From Pseudomonas viridiflava (lineage in GTDB: Bacteria > Pseudomonadota > Gammaproteobacteria > Pseudomonadales > Pseudomonadaceae): a stretch of 64,000 bases of DNA. The DNA lies in contig NZ_UTBZ01000169.1 in NCBI RefSeq assembly GCF_900580865.1, positions 310,001 to 374,000 of the forward strand. The letters are read 5' to 3'. Each line of letters opens with the position of its first letter. Positions within the stretch are counted from its first letter, which is position 1. Of this stretch, positions 44,657 to 51,847 are shown in pieces. The notes under the pieces are model-generated. The model was given only the letters and a program-made list of their open reading frames with translations. It was not told the origin of the DNA and searched no databases. The position numbers and the translations under genes were made by a program.

Positions 44657-44794
44657 TTACAAAGGCCACATCGCCGTGCCGAACGGAACTACCGCGTCGG
44701 CTTGCATCATTTCTACAGCCGCCTCGTGGGTCGGTGCTTCAAACCATTCGTCCAGTTGCAGCTCGGTATCCAAGTCTTTTTCCAGTGCTTGCAT
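44657..44794 (-). CDS. Short peptide, candidate RiPP-type precursor
   Basis: 45-residue peptide. The ATG at 44794 has an AGGAG RBS seven bases upstream; stop TAA at 44657. Residues 1-33 are strongly acidic (10 Asp/Glu, one Lys) and amphipathic, beginning MQALEKDLDTELQLDEW. Residues 34-45, AVVPFGTAMWPL, carry no charge and include Phe, Trp and two Pro. An acidic leader with an uncharged hydrophobic tail, high expression potential (good RBS, own terminator) and an adjacent metalloenzyme gene are typical of ribosomal peptide natural-product precursors. No known precursor family is recognised. It might also be a small structural or regulatory protein. Confidence 0.7.
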   Translation of the reverse strand: MQALEKDLDTELQLDEWFEAPTHEAAVEMMQADAVVPFGTAMWPL

Positions 44795-44860
44795 GGTCTA
44801 TCTCCTAGATGACTTTCACGGTTGTGACTGGCCGGTCGAGGTGGCCGGCAAGACGTGAAG

Positions 44861-44889
44861 AACCTAGTTCAGGGATTTTTGTAATGCAA
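44861..44889 (-). promoter_or_regulatory. Candidate promoter of the short peptide gene
   Basis: On the minus strand TTGCAT (44889-44884) and TAGGTT (44866-44861) are spaced by 17 bases, about 67 bases upstream of the ATG. The region behind it, up to 45109, is the most AT-rich stretch of the neighbourhood and has no convincing gene on either strand. Confidence 0.4.
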
Positions 44890-45109
44890 AAAATTATTCA
44901 TTTAATTTTTAAATAGACTTTTTATTCTGTTTTTCCGCCGGGTTTTTCTTATTTGAAAACAAAAAACTAAGTCGGCATTTTCATTAGCAAGCTAGCTACC
45001 GTCAATTTGCAGACGTCCGACAGAATTTTCTCAAATGGAAACTTTGCGTTACACGTCGTAAAGAAATGTTTACGAAAAAACCGGTAAAACCGAGTGAAAC
45101 CAACCATCC

Positions 45110-45253
45110 ATGAGCACTGTAAGGAATACCTGCCGAAGCCTGCTCCGCTGCGGGCCGGGCATGGCTCTGGCGCGCTTGTTTCAGCGCCGTTTGCAGGGTG
45201 AGATGCGCCCCATGCCTGTCGTGCAGGTGCATAACAAGAAGGAGGCGCAATGA
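45110..45253 (+). CDS. Small ORF of 47 codons, overlapping the next by ATGA
   Basis: Arg-rich 47-residue reading frame beginning MSTVRNTCRSLLRCG, with two Cys and a basic end (HNKKEAQ). There is no strong RBS. Its stop overlaps the start of the next small frame as ATGA, a coupling arrangement. No family recognised. It could be chance coding in a long leader region. Confidence 0.3.
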   Translation: MSTVRNTCRSLLRCGPGMALARLFQRRLQGEMRPMPVVQVHNKKEAQ

Positions 45254-45396
45254 ACGCCGTGACTGATCTCCACCTCTCTCCGTGGGACGGTTTTTTCCTC
45301 GTCCACGTCGATGGCCTGCAAAGGCCTGACTCAATTTTTGCAGCCGCTCGAGCATCTCGAGGCGGACACACGCAATCCCGGCAACCGACACGCTGA
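45250..45396 (+). CDS. Small ORF of 48 codons with strong RBS
   Basis: 48-residue frame beginning MNAVTDLHLSPWDGFFLVHV. It is preceded by GAAGGAGG at short spacing, the strongest Shine-Dalgarno of this region. The second half is Arg/Ser-rich. No family recognised. It lies upstream of the aroP promoter and could be a small protein or a decayed gene fragment. Confidence 0.38.
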   Translation: MNAVTDLHLSPWDGFFLVHVDGLQRPDSIFAAARASRGGHTQSRQPTR

Positions 45397-45407
45397 TCCA
45401 GCGGGGT

Positions 45408-45436
45408 CTGGCAGCAGGGGGTTAGCGGTGTACAAT
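45408..45436 (+). promoter_or_regulatory. Candidate sigma-70 promoter of aroP
   Basis: CTGGCA (45408-45413) and TACAAT (45431-45436) with a 17-base spacer. Transcription from here would give a leader of about 245 bases before aroP, containing the short leader peptide. Confidence 0.5.
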
Positions 45437-45564
45437 GCGCCGCGTTTTAACTGTGACCCTCTGCGTAATCGCGCAAATCTCAAGGCTACCCGCCTTGTTC
45501 ACTCCGTGGCGCCACAAGCGTTTCGGGTTCGATTTCGTCACAGATAAAAACAAACAGGTGACGC

Positions 45565-45627
45565 ATGACCGTTGTAAATAAGCTGAACTCCTGGTGCCTG
45601 CGCTGGGGTTTGATCAGGGCTGCTTGA
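45565..45627 (+). CDS. 20-codon leader peptide upstream of aroP, two Trp codons
   Basis: Frame beginning MTVVNKLNSWCLRWG with Trp at positions 10 and 14, preceded by AGGTG at 5-6 bases. It ends 60 bases before the aroP start. Trp codons ahead of an aromatic amino acid permease suit a ribosome-stalling or attenuation control. The end of the frame lies inside the 5' arm of an inverted repeat. Confidence 0.6.
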   Translation: MTVVNKLNSWCLRWGLIRAA

Positions 45628-45669
45628 AATCGCAACCTTGCAGCAACGTCTACTGAACATCATCAAACC
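45607..45669 (+). promoter_or_regulatory. Leader RNA stem-loop between leader peptide and aroP
   Basis: GGTTTGAT (45607-45614, within the leader peptide) pairs exactly with ATCAAACC (45662-45669, close to the aroP start). Inside it GCTGC and GCAGC can form a smaller hairpin. A ribosome held at the Trp codons would cover the 5' arm and free the region near the aroP start. Confidence 0.5.
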
Positions 45670-45687
45670 TTGCGTGAGACCTTTTTC

Positions 45688-47106
45688 ATGAGTGGACAAC
45701 CCTCGCAATCAGGCGAGCTGAAACGCGGCCTGAAAAATCGCCATATTCAACTGATCGCCCTCGGTGGCGCGATCGGTACCGGATTGTTCCTCGGCTCGGC
45801 CGGGGTACTGAAATCCGCCGGCCCGTCGATGATCCTCGGCTACGCCATCTGCGGCTTCATCGCCTTCATGATCATGCGCCAGCTCGGCGAGATGATTGTC
45901 GAAGAGCCGGTGGCCGGTTCCTTCAGCCATTTCGCGCACAAGTACTGGGGCGGCTTTGCCGGTTTCCTGTCGGGCTGGAACTGCTGGATTCTGTACATTC
46001 TGGTGGGCATGTCGGAGCTGACTGCGGTCGGCAAATACATTCACTACTGGGCCCCGGACATCCCGACCTGGGTCTCTGCGGCAGCCTTCTTCGTGCTGAT
46101 CAACGCGATCAACCTGGCCAACGTCAAAGTCTTCGGTGAAGCCGAGTTCTGGTTCGCGATCATCAAGGTCGTGGCGATCGTCGGCATGATTGCGCTCGGC
46201 AGCTACCTGCTGGTCAGCGGTAATGGCGGCCCGCAAGCGTCGGTCACTAACCTGTGGTCCCACGGTGGTTTCTTCCCGAACGGGGTGAGCGGTCTGGTGA
46301 TGGCCATGGCGATCATCATGTTCTCCTTCGGCGGTCTGGAAATGCTCGGTTTCACCGCTGCTGAAGCGGACAAGCCGAAAACCGTGATCCCGAAAGCGAT
46401 CAACCAGGTGATCTACCGGATCCTGATTTTCTACATCGGCGCACTGGTGATCCTGCTGTCGCTGACCCCATGGGACAGCCTGCTGGAAACCCTCAACGCG
46501 TCCGGCGATTCGTACAGCGGCAGCCCGTTCGTGCAAGTGTTCTCGATGCTCGGCAGTAACACCGCCGCGCACATCCTCAACTTTGTGGTCCTGACCGCCG
46601 CGTTGTCGGTGTACAACAGCGGCACCTACTGCAACAGCCGCATGCTGCTGGGCATGGCCGAGCAGGGCGATGCGCCGAAAGGTCTGGCGAAGATCGACAA
46701 GCGCGGCGTGCCGGTGCGTTCGATTCTGGCTTCCGCAGCGGTGACGCTGGTCGCTGTGCTGCTCAACTATCTGATCCCGCAACACGCGCTGGAACTGCTG
46801 ATGTCACTGGTGGTTGCGACGCTGGTGATCAACTGGGCGATGATCAGCTTCTCGCACTTCAAGTTCCGCCAGCACATGAACAAGACCAAACAGACGCCGT
46901 TGTTCAAGGCGCTGTGGTATCCGTACGGCAACTACATCTGCCTGGCGTTCGTCGCGTTCATCCTCGGCGTGATGCTGCTGATCCCGGGCATTCAGATCTC
47001 GGTGTACGCGATTCCGGTGTGGGTCGTGTTCATGTGGGTCTGCTACGTGATCAAGAACAAGCGCGGTGCGCAACAGGCGGTGCACGCGGCAGGTGCTGCC
47101 AAGTAA
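45688..47106 (+). CDS. aroP: Aromatic amino acid permease AroP
   Basis: 472-residue APC-family transporter with 12 membrane segments. It resembles E. coli AroP almost throughout: LKRGLKNRHIQLIALGGAIG at the N-terminus, then EEPVAGSFSHFA and FSFGGLEMLGFTAAEAD. AroP imports Phe, Tyr and Trp by proton symport. The start at 45688 is chosen from homology; its RBS is weak, consistent with control by the leader. It is followed by a clear terminator. Confidence 0.93.
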   Translation: MSGQPSQSGELKRGLKNRHIQLIALGGAIGTGLFLGSAGVLKSAGPSMILGYAICGFIAFMIMRQLGEMIVEEPVAGSFSHFAHKYWGGFAGFLSGWNCWILYILVGMSELTAVGKYIHYWAPDIPTWVSAAAFFVLINAINLANVKVFGEAEFWFAIIKVVAIVGMIALGSYLLVSGNGGPQASVTNLWSHGGFFPNGVSGLVMAMAIIMFSFGGLEMLGFTAAEADKPKTVIPKAINQVIYRILIFYIGALVILLSLTPWDSLLETLNASGDSYSGSPFVQVFSMLGSNTAAHILNFVVLTAALSVYNSGTYCNSRMLLGMAEQGDAPKGLAKIDKRGVPVRSILASAAVTLVAVLLNYLIPQHALELLMSLVVATLVINWAMISFSHFKFRQHMNKTKQTPLFKALWYPYGNYICLAFVAFILGVMLLIPGIQISVYAIPVWVVFMWVCYVIKNKRGAQQAVHAAGAAK

Positions 47107-47125
47107 GCGTTGACGCAGAAACACA

Positions 47126-47154
47126 AAACCCGGCCTGAGCGCCGGGTTTTTTTA
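47126..47154 (+). terminator. Intrinsic terminator of aroP
   Basis: Stem AACCCGGC / GCCGGGTT with a 6-base loop followed by TTTTT, 20 bases after the aroP stop. Confidence 0.92.
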
Positions 47155-47174
47155 TGGATGCAAATGTTGAAGCG

Positions 47175-48524
47175 CTATTGATAGTCGGCGAGAGGATAGT
47201 CCCGGCACAACGTTTCGACCTCTGAGCGAAACTGCGCAAGGAGCAGGGGTTCCAGTGTGTAATCCTGTTCCCCGAGTGGCGCCACCGTATTCAGAATCCG
47301 CACGATCAAATCGACGATCTGGCGGCTGCCGTGGACATCGACCCGGCGTTGCGCCAGCGCAGCGGTGCCGATACGCAGCCCGCTGGTGACAAGTGCCGAA
47401 CGGGGATCGTCGGGTACGCGATGTTTGTTGACGATGATCCCGCAGTGTCCCAGCGCCGCCTCGGCGATAGCGCCCGTGATGCCACCCCGCAAGCGAACCA
47501 GCACCGTGTGGTTTTCACTGCAGCCGCCGACCACCTCATAATCCTTGGCCTGAAACGCTTTGGCCATTTCATCCGCCGTACTGCGGATCTGCGCCATGCA
47601 GGCATCGAATGCTGCGGACATTGCGTAACCCAGCGCGGCAGCCTTCGCAGCGATCATGTTGGCGGCCGGCGCGCCCTGCATTCGCGGGTAAACGGCTTGC
47701 TCAAGCAGGCGACTGAAGGTGGTCCGCAAACCGGGAATCTTGGTGTTCGCATCAGCACCGCTGAGAATCACGCCACCGCGAGGCCCGGCGAGTTGCTTGT
47801 GCGTGCAGGTGACGGTGACGTGGGCGGTATCGATCGGACTTGGGTGTCGACCGGTGGCGACCAGCCCGGCGATATGCGAAATGTCGGCGAGCAGGATGGC
47901 CCCGGCTTCATCGGCAATTTCACGAAACCGCTTGAAGTCCACGACGCGCGAATAGGCGGTGGCGCCGCAGAGGATGACGCGTGGGCGATGGGCGAGTGCC
48001 AGCAGGCGAACCTTGTCGTAATCGATAAGGCCGTCCGATGTCGTGCCGTACTGGATCGCCTTGTAGTAGGCGCCGGAAAACGCGGCGAGACTGCCATGCG
48101 TCAGATGACCGCCGTGTTCCACCGCCATGCCCAACAAGGTATCGCCGGGCTCAAGCAGGGACGTGAGCACCTGGTAAATGGCGTTCGACGCTGAGTGTGG
48201 CTGCACGTTGGCGTATTGCGCGCCGAACAGTTGCCGCGCCCGGCGGATGGCCAGCGATTCGACCAGCTCGACATTCTCGCACCCAGCGCTGTGACGCTTG
48301 CCGGACATGCCTTCTGCGGTCACGTTGACCAGCACGGAAGCGGAGGCCGCCATGGTTCGCGGCTGGACTGCGCAGGAGGACGAGACCAGTGAAAGCGTGT
48401 GCTGTTGACGCGTGACTTCAGCGTCGAGAATTGCCGCCAGTTCGGCGTCTTCTGCGCGGAGATCTGCCAGGCCGCGTCGCAGCAAGTCAGCCTGGTTCTT
48501 GAGCGGTTCAGTAATGACTGCCAT
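47175..48524 (-). CDS. Divergent SHMT-like PLP enzyme
   Basis: 449-residue fold-type I PLP enzyme of the serine hydroxymethyltransferase family. It keeps the motifs GDTLLGMAVEHGGHLTHG, ADISHIAGLVATG and the PLP lysine K243 in TCTHKQLAGPRGG. In the block that reads YAEGYPGKRYYGG in E. coli GlyA it has TAEGMSGKRHSAG. The first Tyr (Y55) is thus Thr and the catalytic Tyr65 position is Ser, while the Glu57 equivalent is kept. The SEN serine motif near the N-terminus reads SSS. A standard folate-linked reaction is doubtful; aldolase or transaldolase activity on a beta-hydroxy amino acid is more likely. It is monocistronic, next to a regulatory gap of 514 bp. Confidence 0.85.
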   Translation of the reverse strand: MAVITEPLKNQADLLRRGLADLRAEDAELAAILDAEVTRQQHTLSLVSSSCAVQPRTMAASASVLVNVTAEGMSGKRHSAGCENVELVESLAIRRARQLFGAQYANVQPHSASNAIYQVLTSLLEPGDTLLGMAVEHGGHLTHGSLAAFSGAYYKAIQYGTTSDGLIDYDKVRLLALAHRPRVILCGATAYSRVVDFKRFREIADEAGAILLADISHIAGLVATGRHPSPIDTAHVTVTCTHKQLAGPRGGVILSGADANTKIPGLRTTFSRLLEQAVYPRMQGAPAANMIAAKAAALGYAMSAAFDACMAQIRSTADEMAKAFQAKDYEVVGGCSENHTVLVRLRGGITGAIAEAALGHCGIIVNKHRVPDDPRSALVTSGLRIGTAALAQRRVDVHGSRQIVDLIVRILNTVAPLGEQDYTLEPLLLAQFRSEVETLCRDYPLADYQ

Positions 48525-48579
48525 TGCTTGATTCCTTCCCTGGTGTTGCGTGATTTGCGCATGTCCTTGCTTGCCAGAT

Positions 48580-48636
48580 CTGTACAGGCGAATCCGTGTT
48601 TTGACCGCTGTGCGCGCAAAACTAAACCCTGTACAG
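48580..48636. promoter_or_regulatory. Two CTGTACAG palindromes upstream of the SHMT-like gene
   Basis: The 8-bp palindrome CTGTACAG, followed by G in both cases, occurs at 48580-48587 and 48629-48636, 49 bases apart, 56 to 112 bases upstream of the SHMT-like start. Helical phasing near five turns suits a dimeric regulator. The rest of this gap (to 48964) holds no gene that I can support. Confidence 0.4.
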
Positions 48637-48964
48637 GCCTCCCGTTTTTTCGTCCTTTTACTCTCGAGAATGGGACACCGAGTTGACGCATCATAGATTT
48701 TTCAGTGAGGAACGCCACAGAATTAATCAAAAAAATGAACATTCTTCAAAGAAAATGATTCTTTTTGTAGTCGCGTCGGGTGTAAAACAGGCATTGCCCG
48801 GGGACGATTTTCAGGCTTCGGGTGGAAGTCGACAGGAACTGACGAGTCAGTGAGGGGGCTGAAATGACCCCGCACGTTGGCGGAAGCAGCCTGTGAAAGC
48901 TGACTTTTTATACCGAACCCAGGGAGGGAGAATGCTATGATCCTGCGCGGCACTGACAGGGATA

Positions 48965-49035
48965 TAACTGCAATTTCCTACCTCACTTGTGTATGTCCGG
49001 AATGATCATTCGGGACGTGACATTGATTGCAGTTA
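48965..49035. promoter_or_regulatory. Nested inverted repeats before the XRE regulator gene
   Basis: Outer arms TAACTGCAAT (48965-48974) and ATTGCAGTTA (49026-49035) match exactly. Inside lies the palindrome GAATGATCATTC (49000-49011), extended by GTCC and GGAC to 22 bp with one mismatched pair. The outer right arm ends three bases before the ATG, where no Shine-Dalgarno is seen. It could be an operator for the XRE protein or an RNA hairpin limiting its translation. Confidence 0.55.
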
Positions 49036-49038
49036 AAA

Positions 49039-49662
49039 ATGGATGATAAGCATGTGATGCACAGAAGAGAAAGATCGGAGAATCTGAAGAACAACATCAA
49101 ATACCTGATAAAGAGTCGCGGGGAGACGCAGCTGTCCTTGTGTCACTCCAGTGGTTTGACCCGCACGACCATCTATAACATTCTTGAAGGTAAAGTGGTC
49201 AATGTACAACAGTCCACTGTGCGCAAGATTTCTGATTTCTTCGGGGTGTCTTATGAGGAAATAGAGACGATTGATTTTGAAGAAAAGGAAATCATCGAAA
49301 GCAGTATTTCGCCACAGGGGAATATGAATCCGGCGGCGGTTCCGGTGATTAAAGAAAGTCTGCTGCTGCAAAGTCTGGATAAGAGAATTGGTGAGTTGGC
49401 TACGATTTATCCACTGACTTACTATTTTGGCGCGTCCTTTAACCTGATTGGCGTTTTGCTGGAAAATGAAATCAGCGGCATGAATGAACCCGGCGATCTG
49501 TTGATCGTGCAGAAAGGAGCGTCAACCAGCGACAGGGAAAAGCTGGTGTATGACAAAATCACAGCGAAGTTATCTATAAGCCATGAAGGCAACTTTGATA
49601 CGGATCGTGTATGCGTAATCGGAGATGTAATCGAGGAACGATTTAATGGATTGCAGTGTTGA
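49039..49662 (+). CDS. XRE-family regulator with LexA/S24-like C-terminal part
   Basis: 207-residue regulator from the ATG at 49039. The helix-turn-helix occupies about residues 13-70 (NLKNNIKYLIKSRGETQLSL...TRTTIYNILEGK). The C-terminal half has the order of a LexA-like (S24) sensor domain (NEPGDLLIVQKG, then CVIGDVIEE) but no clear Ser-Lys catalytic dyad. Codon use is AT-rich (many AAA, ATA, GAA) compared with flanking genes. Its last 17 bases overlap the YhhQ-type transporter gene, so the two form an operon. An own RBS is weak or absent. Confidence 0.85.
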   Translation: MDDKHVMHRRERSENLKNNIKYLIKSRGETQLSLCHSSGLTRTTIYNILEGKVVNVQQSTVRKISDFFGVSYEEIETIDFEEKEIIESSISPQGNMNPAAVPVIKESLLLQSLDKRIGELATIYPLTYYFGASFNLIGVLLENEISGMNEPGDLLIVQKGASTSDREKLVYDKITAKLSISHEGNFDTDRVCVIGDVIEERFNGLQC

Positions 49663-50524
49663 CGTTGAAAACAGCAAGTACAAGTTGCTGGGGTTCGAAA
49701 ATGGAAAAAGCCTGGCCGTCATCATGGTCATTGCGACAGGCAAAATAATTAAAATAAAGCTAAGTGAAGTGTTGAATAGTGAGATTATGGATAATCTGAA
49801 TAAAATCGAAGTGAAAAACCTCTACAAGAAGTTTTACTCCCAGGGCGGAGCACTCACCGCTTACGAAATAAATGACCGCCATGAGAGTTCCTGGATGATC
49901 TACATCATCCTGAACCTGATGCTGTTCACGCTTTACATTTTCACCAGTATTGCTGCGACAAAACCGATCTACCTCGAGTATTTCGACATTGTCGTAACGC
50001 CGGGCACCTTCCTCTATCCGCTGACGTTTCTGATCGTTGACTTGCTCAACGAAACGTTTGGCCTGAGGCTCGCGCGAAAAGCGATCCTGTTCGCGTTCAT
50101 CAGCAACGCCGCGATTATCATTCTGCTGGCCATCACGACCCATCTTCCGGGTCTGCCGGGCTGGAAGCTCGATGGCGCTTACAATGATGTTATCAGTCAG
50201 TTGTCAGCAGTTCTGGTAGCGTCTTCTATATCGTTTCTGGTTTCCGAGAACATAAACTCGTACCTGTTGTGCAAGATTAAAGAGCTGACAAATTCCAGGT
50301 TTCTGTTTTTACGAGTGTTTTTAAGCACATTGTTTGCTGTGATCATCGACAGTTTTCTGTTCTGCTATATCGCGTTTTACGGAACGATGGAAAATAGCGC
50401 GATACTGGGCATGATCTACGTTCAGATCGCAATCAAGGTAGGTTTTGCCTTCTTTAATATCTTGCCGGCCTACGGCGCAAGATCATTGTTCAAGAAATAC
50501 CTGACGGGTGCGCAGACGCAATAA
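49646..50524 (+). CDS. VUT/YhhQ-family queuosine-precursor transporter with N-terminal extension
   Basis: 292-residue protein. Residues 1-85 are a soluble, charged domain not found in E. coli YhhQ. The rest has six or seven membrane segments with the VUT-family motifs TPGTFLYPLTFLIVDLLNETFG and SFLVSENINSYLLCKIK. YhhQ imports preQ0/preQ1 for queuosine synthesis. Start ATG 49646 follows GAGGA. AT-rich codon use and overlap with the XRE gene suggest a transferred two-gene unit. The converging queC next door strengthens a 7-deazaguanine link. Confidence 0.85.
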   Translation: MDCSVDVENSKYKLLGFENGKSLAVIMVIATGKIIKIKLSEVLNSEIMDNLNKIEVKNLYKKFYSQGGALTAYEINDRHESSWMIYIILNLMLFTLYIFTSIAATKPIYLEYFDIVVTPGTFLYPLTFLIVDLLNETFGLRLARKAILFAFISNAAIIILLAITTHLPGLPGWKLDGAYNDVISQLSAVLVASSISFLVSENINSYLLCKIKELTNSRFLFLRVFLSTLFAVIIDSFLFCYIAFYGTMENSAILGMIYVQIAIKVGFAFFNILPAYGARSLFKKYLTGAQTQ

Positions 50525-50534
50525 AGAGAGGAGG

Positions 50535-50570
50535 GCGCTCGCTCGGCATGCTTGAGTGAGCGCTTCTTGT
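50535..50570. terminator. Bidirectional stem-loop between the transporter gene and queC
   Basis: Inverted repeat GCGCTCGCTC / GAGTGAGCGC (9 of 10 pairs) with a short T-rich flank on the plus side, between two converging genes. Confidence 0.7.
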
Positions 50571-50577
50571 TGCAGTA

Positions 50578-51276
50578 TTACTTTAAGCCAAGTTTCTCTT
50601 TCAAGCGTTGAGTCACCTGTACTTTATTGTTCAGGAACTCATTCAAGCCTTTAGCGCGAAGATTACAGGCATCGCAATCGGAACAACCAGTGCCTTTGAT
50701 GCCGTTGTAGCAAGTCAGTGTTTCTTCGCGAACCAGATCCAGTTGATGGTGGTAATCCGCCAAGGCCCAGGTTTCTGCCTTGTTCAGCCACATCAATGGC
50801 GTATCCAGTTGCAGCTTGTAATCCATGCCTGATTCAAGTGCTTTGTTCAGCGCCTTGACGAATTCATCCCGGCAATCCGGATAGCCCGAGAAGTCGGTTT
50901 CACAGACACCGGTAATGACCGTTTTGGCCTGGACTTGATAGGCATAGATAGAAGCCAGCGTCAGAAACAGAATGTTCCGCCCTGGAACAAAGGTGCTTGG
51001 CAGGCTCTCGCCGGAACTGTTTACGGTCGGCACCGGAATGTTATCGCGGGTCAGGCTGCTGATGGCTAGCTCGTTGAGCAAGGACACATCCAGCGTTTTA
51101 TGCACGGTCACACCGAGCTTTTTCGACAGCTGCTGCGCCACTTCAATTTCAGCGTGATGACGCTGACCATAGTCGAACGTAATGCAGTGGACTTCATCGT
51201 AGTGGGTCAGTGCATGGATCAGGCAAGTCGTAGAGTCCTGGCCACCACTAAAAACGATAACTGCCTTGTTGCTCAT
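50578..51276 (-). CDS. queC: 7-cyano-7-deazaguanine synthase QueC
   Basis: 232-residue enzyme that turns 7-carboxy-7-deazaguanine plus ammonia and ATP into preQ0. The PP-loop SGGQDSTT is at residues 10-17, followed by FVPGRNILFL, GVCETDFSGYPDCRDEF and the zinc site of four Cys in CYNGIKGTGCSDCDAC. The sequence is close to E. coli QueC. No queD or queE is nearby. Pseudomonas genomes usually carry queC beside queE elsewhere, so this may be a second, acquired copy, but the window cannot show that. Confidence 0.95.
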   Translation of the reverse strand: MSNKAVIVFSGGQDSTTCLIHALTHYDEVHCITFDYGQRHHAEIEVAQQLSKKLGVTVHKTLDVSLLNELAISSLTRDNIPVPTVNSSGESLPSTFVPGRNILFLTLASIYAYQVQAKTVITGVCETDFSGYPDCRDEFVKALNKALESGMDYKLQLDTPLMWLNKAETWALADYHHQLDLVREETLTCYNGIKGTGCSDCDACNLRAKGLNEFLNNKVQVTQRLKEKLGLK

Positions 51277-51433
51277 AAGTCTGCTTCCTGCATTAAACGG
51301 GTAGTTTTAAAGGTCGCAAGGGTAACTCGAAATGACGCTCGATATAAGTGCACCGGAAGTTGCGCCTGCAGGCCGCAGGTCGCTTTGCGGCTAATCGCGG
51401 TATCCTGTGCGCTCTGATTACGGACGCTTTTCC

Positions 51434-51847
51434 ATGCTGGTGATTTCCAACAACGTGCATCTGCCGGATGCCGAGATCGAACTGACCGCCATCCGCGCGC
51501 AAGGCGCCGGTGGGCAGAACGTCAACAAGGTCTCCAGCGCCATGCACTTGCGCTTCGACATTCCGGCCTCGTCCTTGCCCGAGTTCTACAAGGAGCGGTT
51601 GCTGGCGCTGCGTGACAGTCGCATCACCAGCGACGGCGTGTTGATCATCAAGGCGCAGCAATATCGCACGCAGGAAGCCAACCGCGCCGATGCGCTGGAG
51701 CGTCTGGTCGAGCTGATCCTCAGCGCGACCAAAGTCGAAAAGAAACGCCGCCCGACCAAGCCGACCCTCGGTTCAAAGAAGCGCCGGCTCGAATCGAAAA
51801 CCAAGCGTGGCAGTATCAAGGCCGGGCGCGGCAAGGTGGATTTCTAG
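51434..51847 (+). CDS. arfB: Alternative ribosome-rescue factor ArfB (YaeJ)
   Basis: 137-residue peptidyl-tRNA hydrolase. The ATG at 51434 gives MLVISNNVHLP. The catalytic GGQ is in GAGGQNVNKVSSAMHLRFD and the tail is highly basic (KKRRPTKPTLGSKKRRLE), fitting the empty mRNA channel of stalled ribosomes. It releases nascent chains from ribosomes without a stop codon. Its end overlaps the end of the converging MFS gene by 4 bp. Confidence 0.96.
   Translation: MLVISNNVHLPDAEIELTAIRAQGAGGQNVNKVSSAMHLRFDIPASSLPEFYKERLLALRDSRITSDGVLIIKAQQYRTQEANRADALERLVELILSATKVEKKRRPTKPTLGSKKRRLESKTKRGSIKAGRGKVDF

Noticed and set aside
45002..45391. Minus-strand frames of about 130 codons upstream of the short peptide gene
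   Set aside because: No family, no RBS, Arg/His-rich translation; they overlap the aroP upstream region and look like chance frames.
48748..48768. Fur-box-like AAAGAA...TTCTTT inverted repeat
   Set aside because: Matches the Fur consensus poorly and no iron-linked gene is adjacent.
48723..48953. Minus-strand frame of 76 codons in the SHMT-XRE gap
   Set aside because: No RBS and no recognisable protein features; the region looks regulatory.
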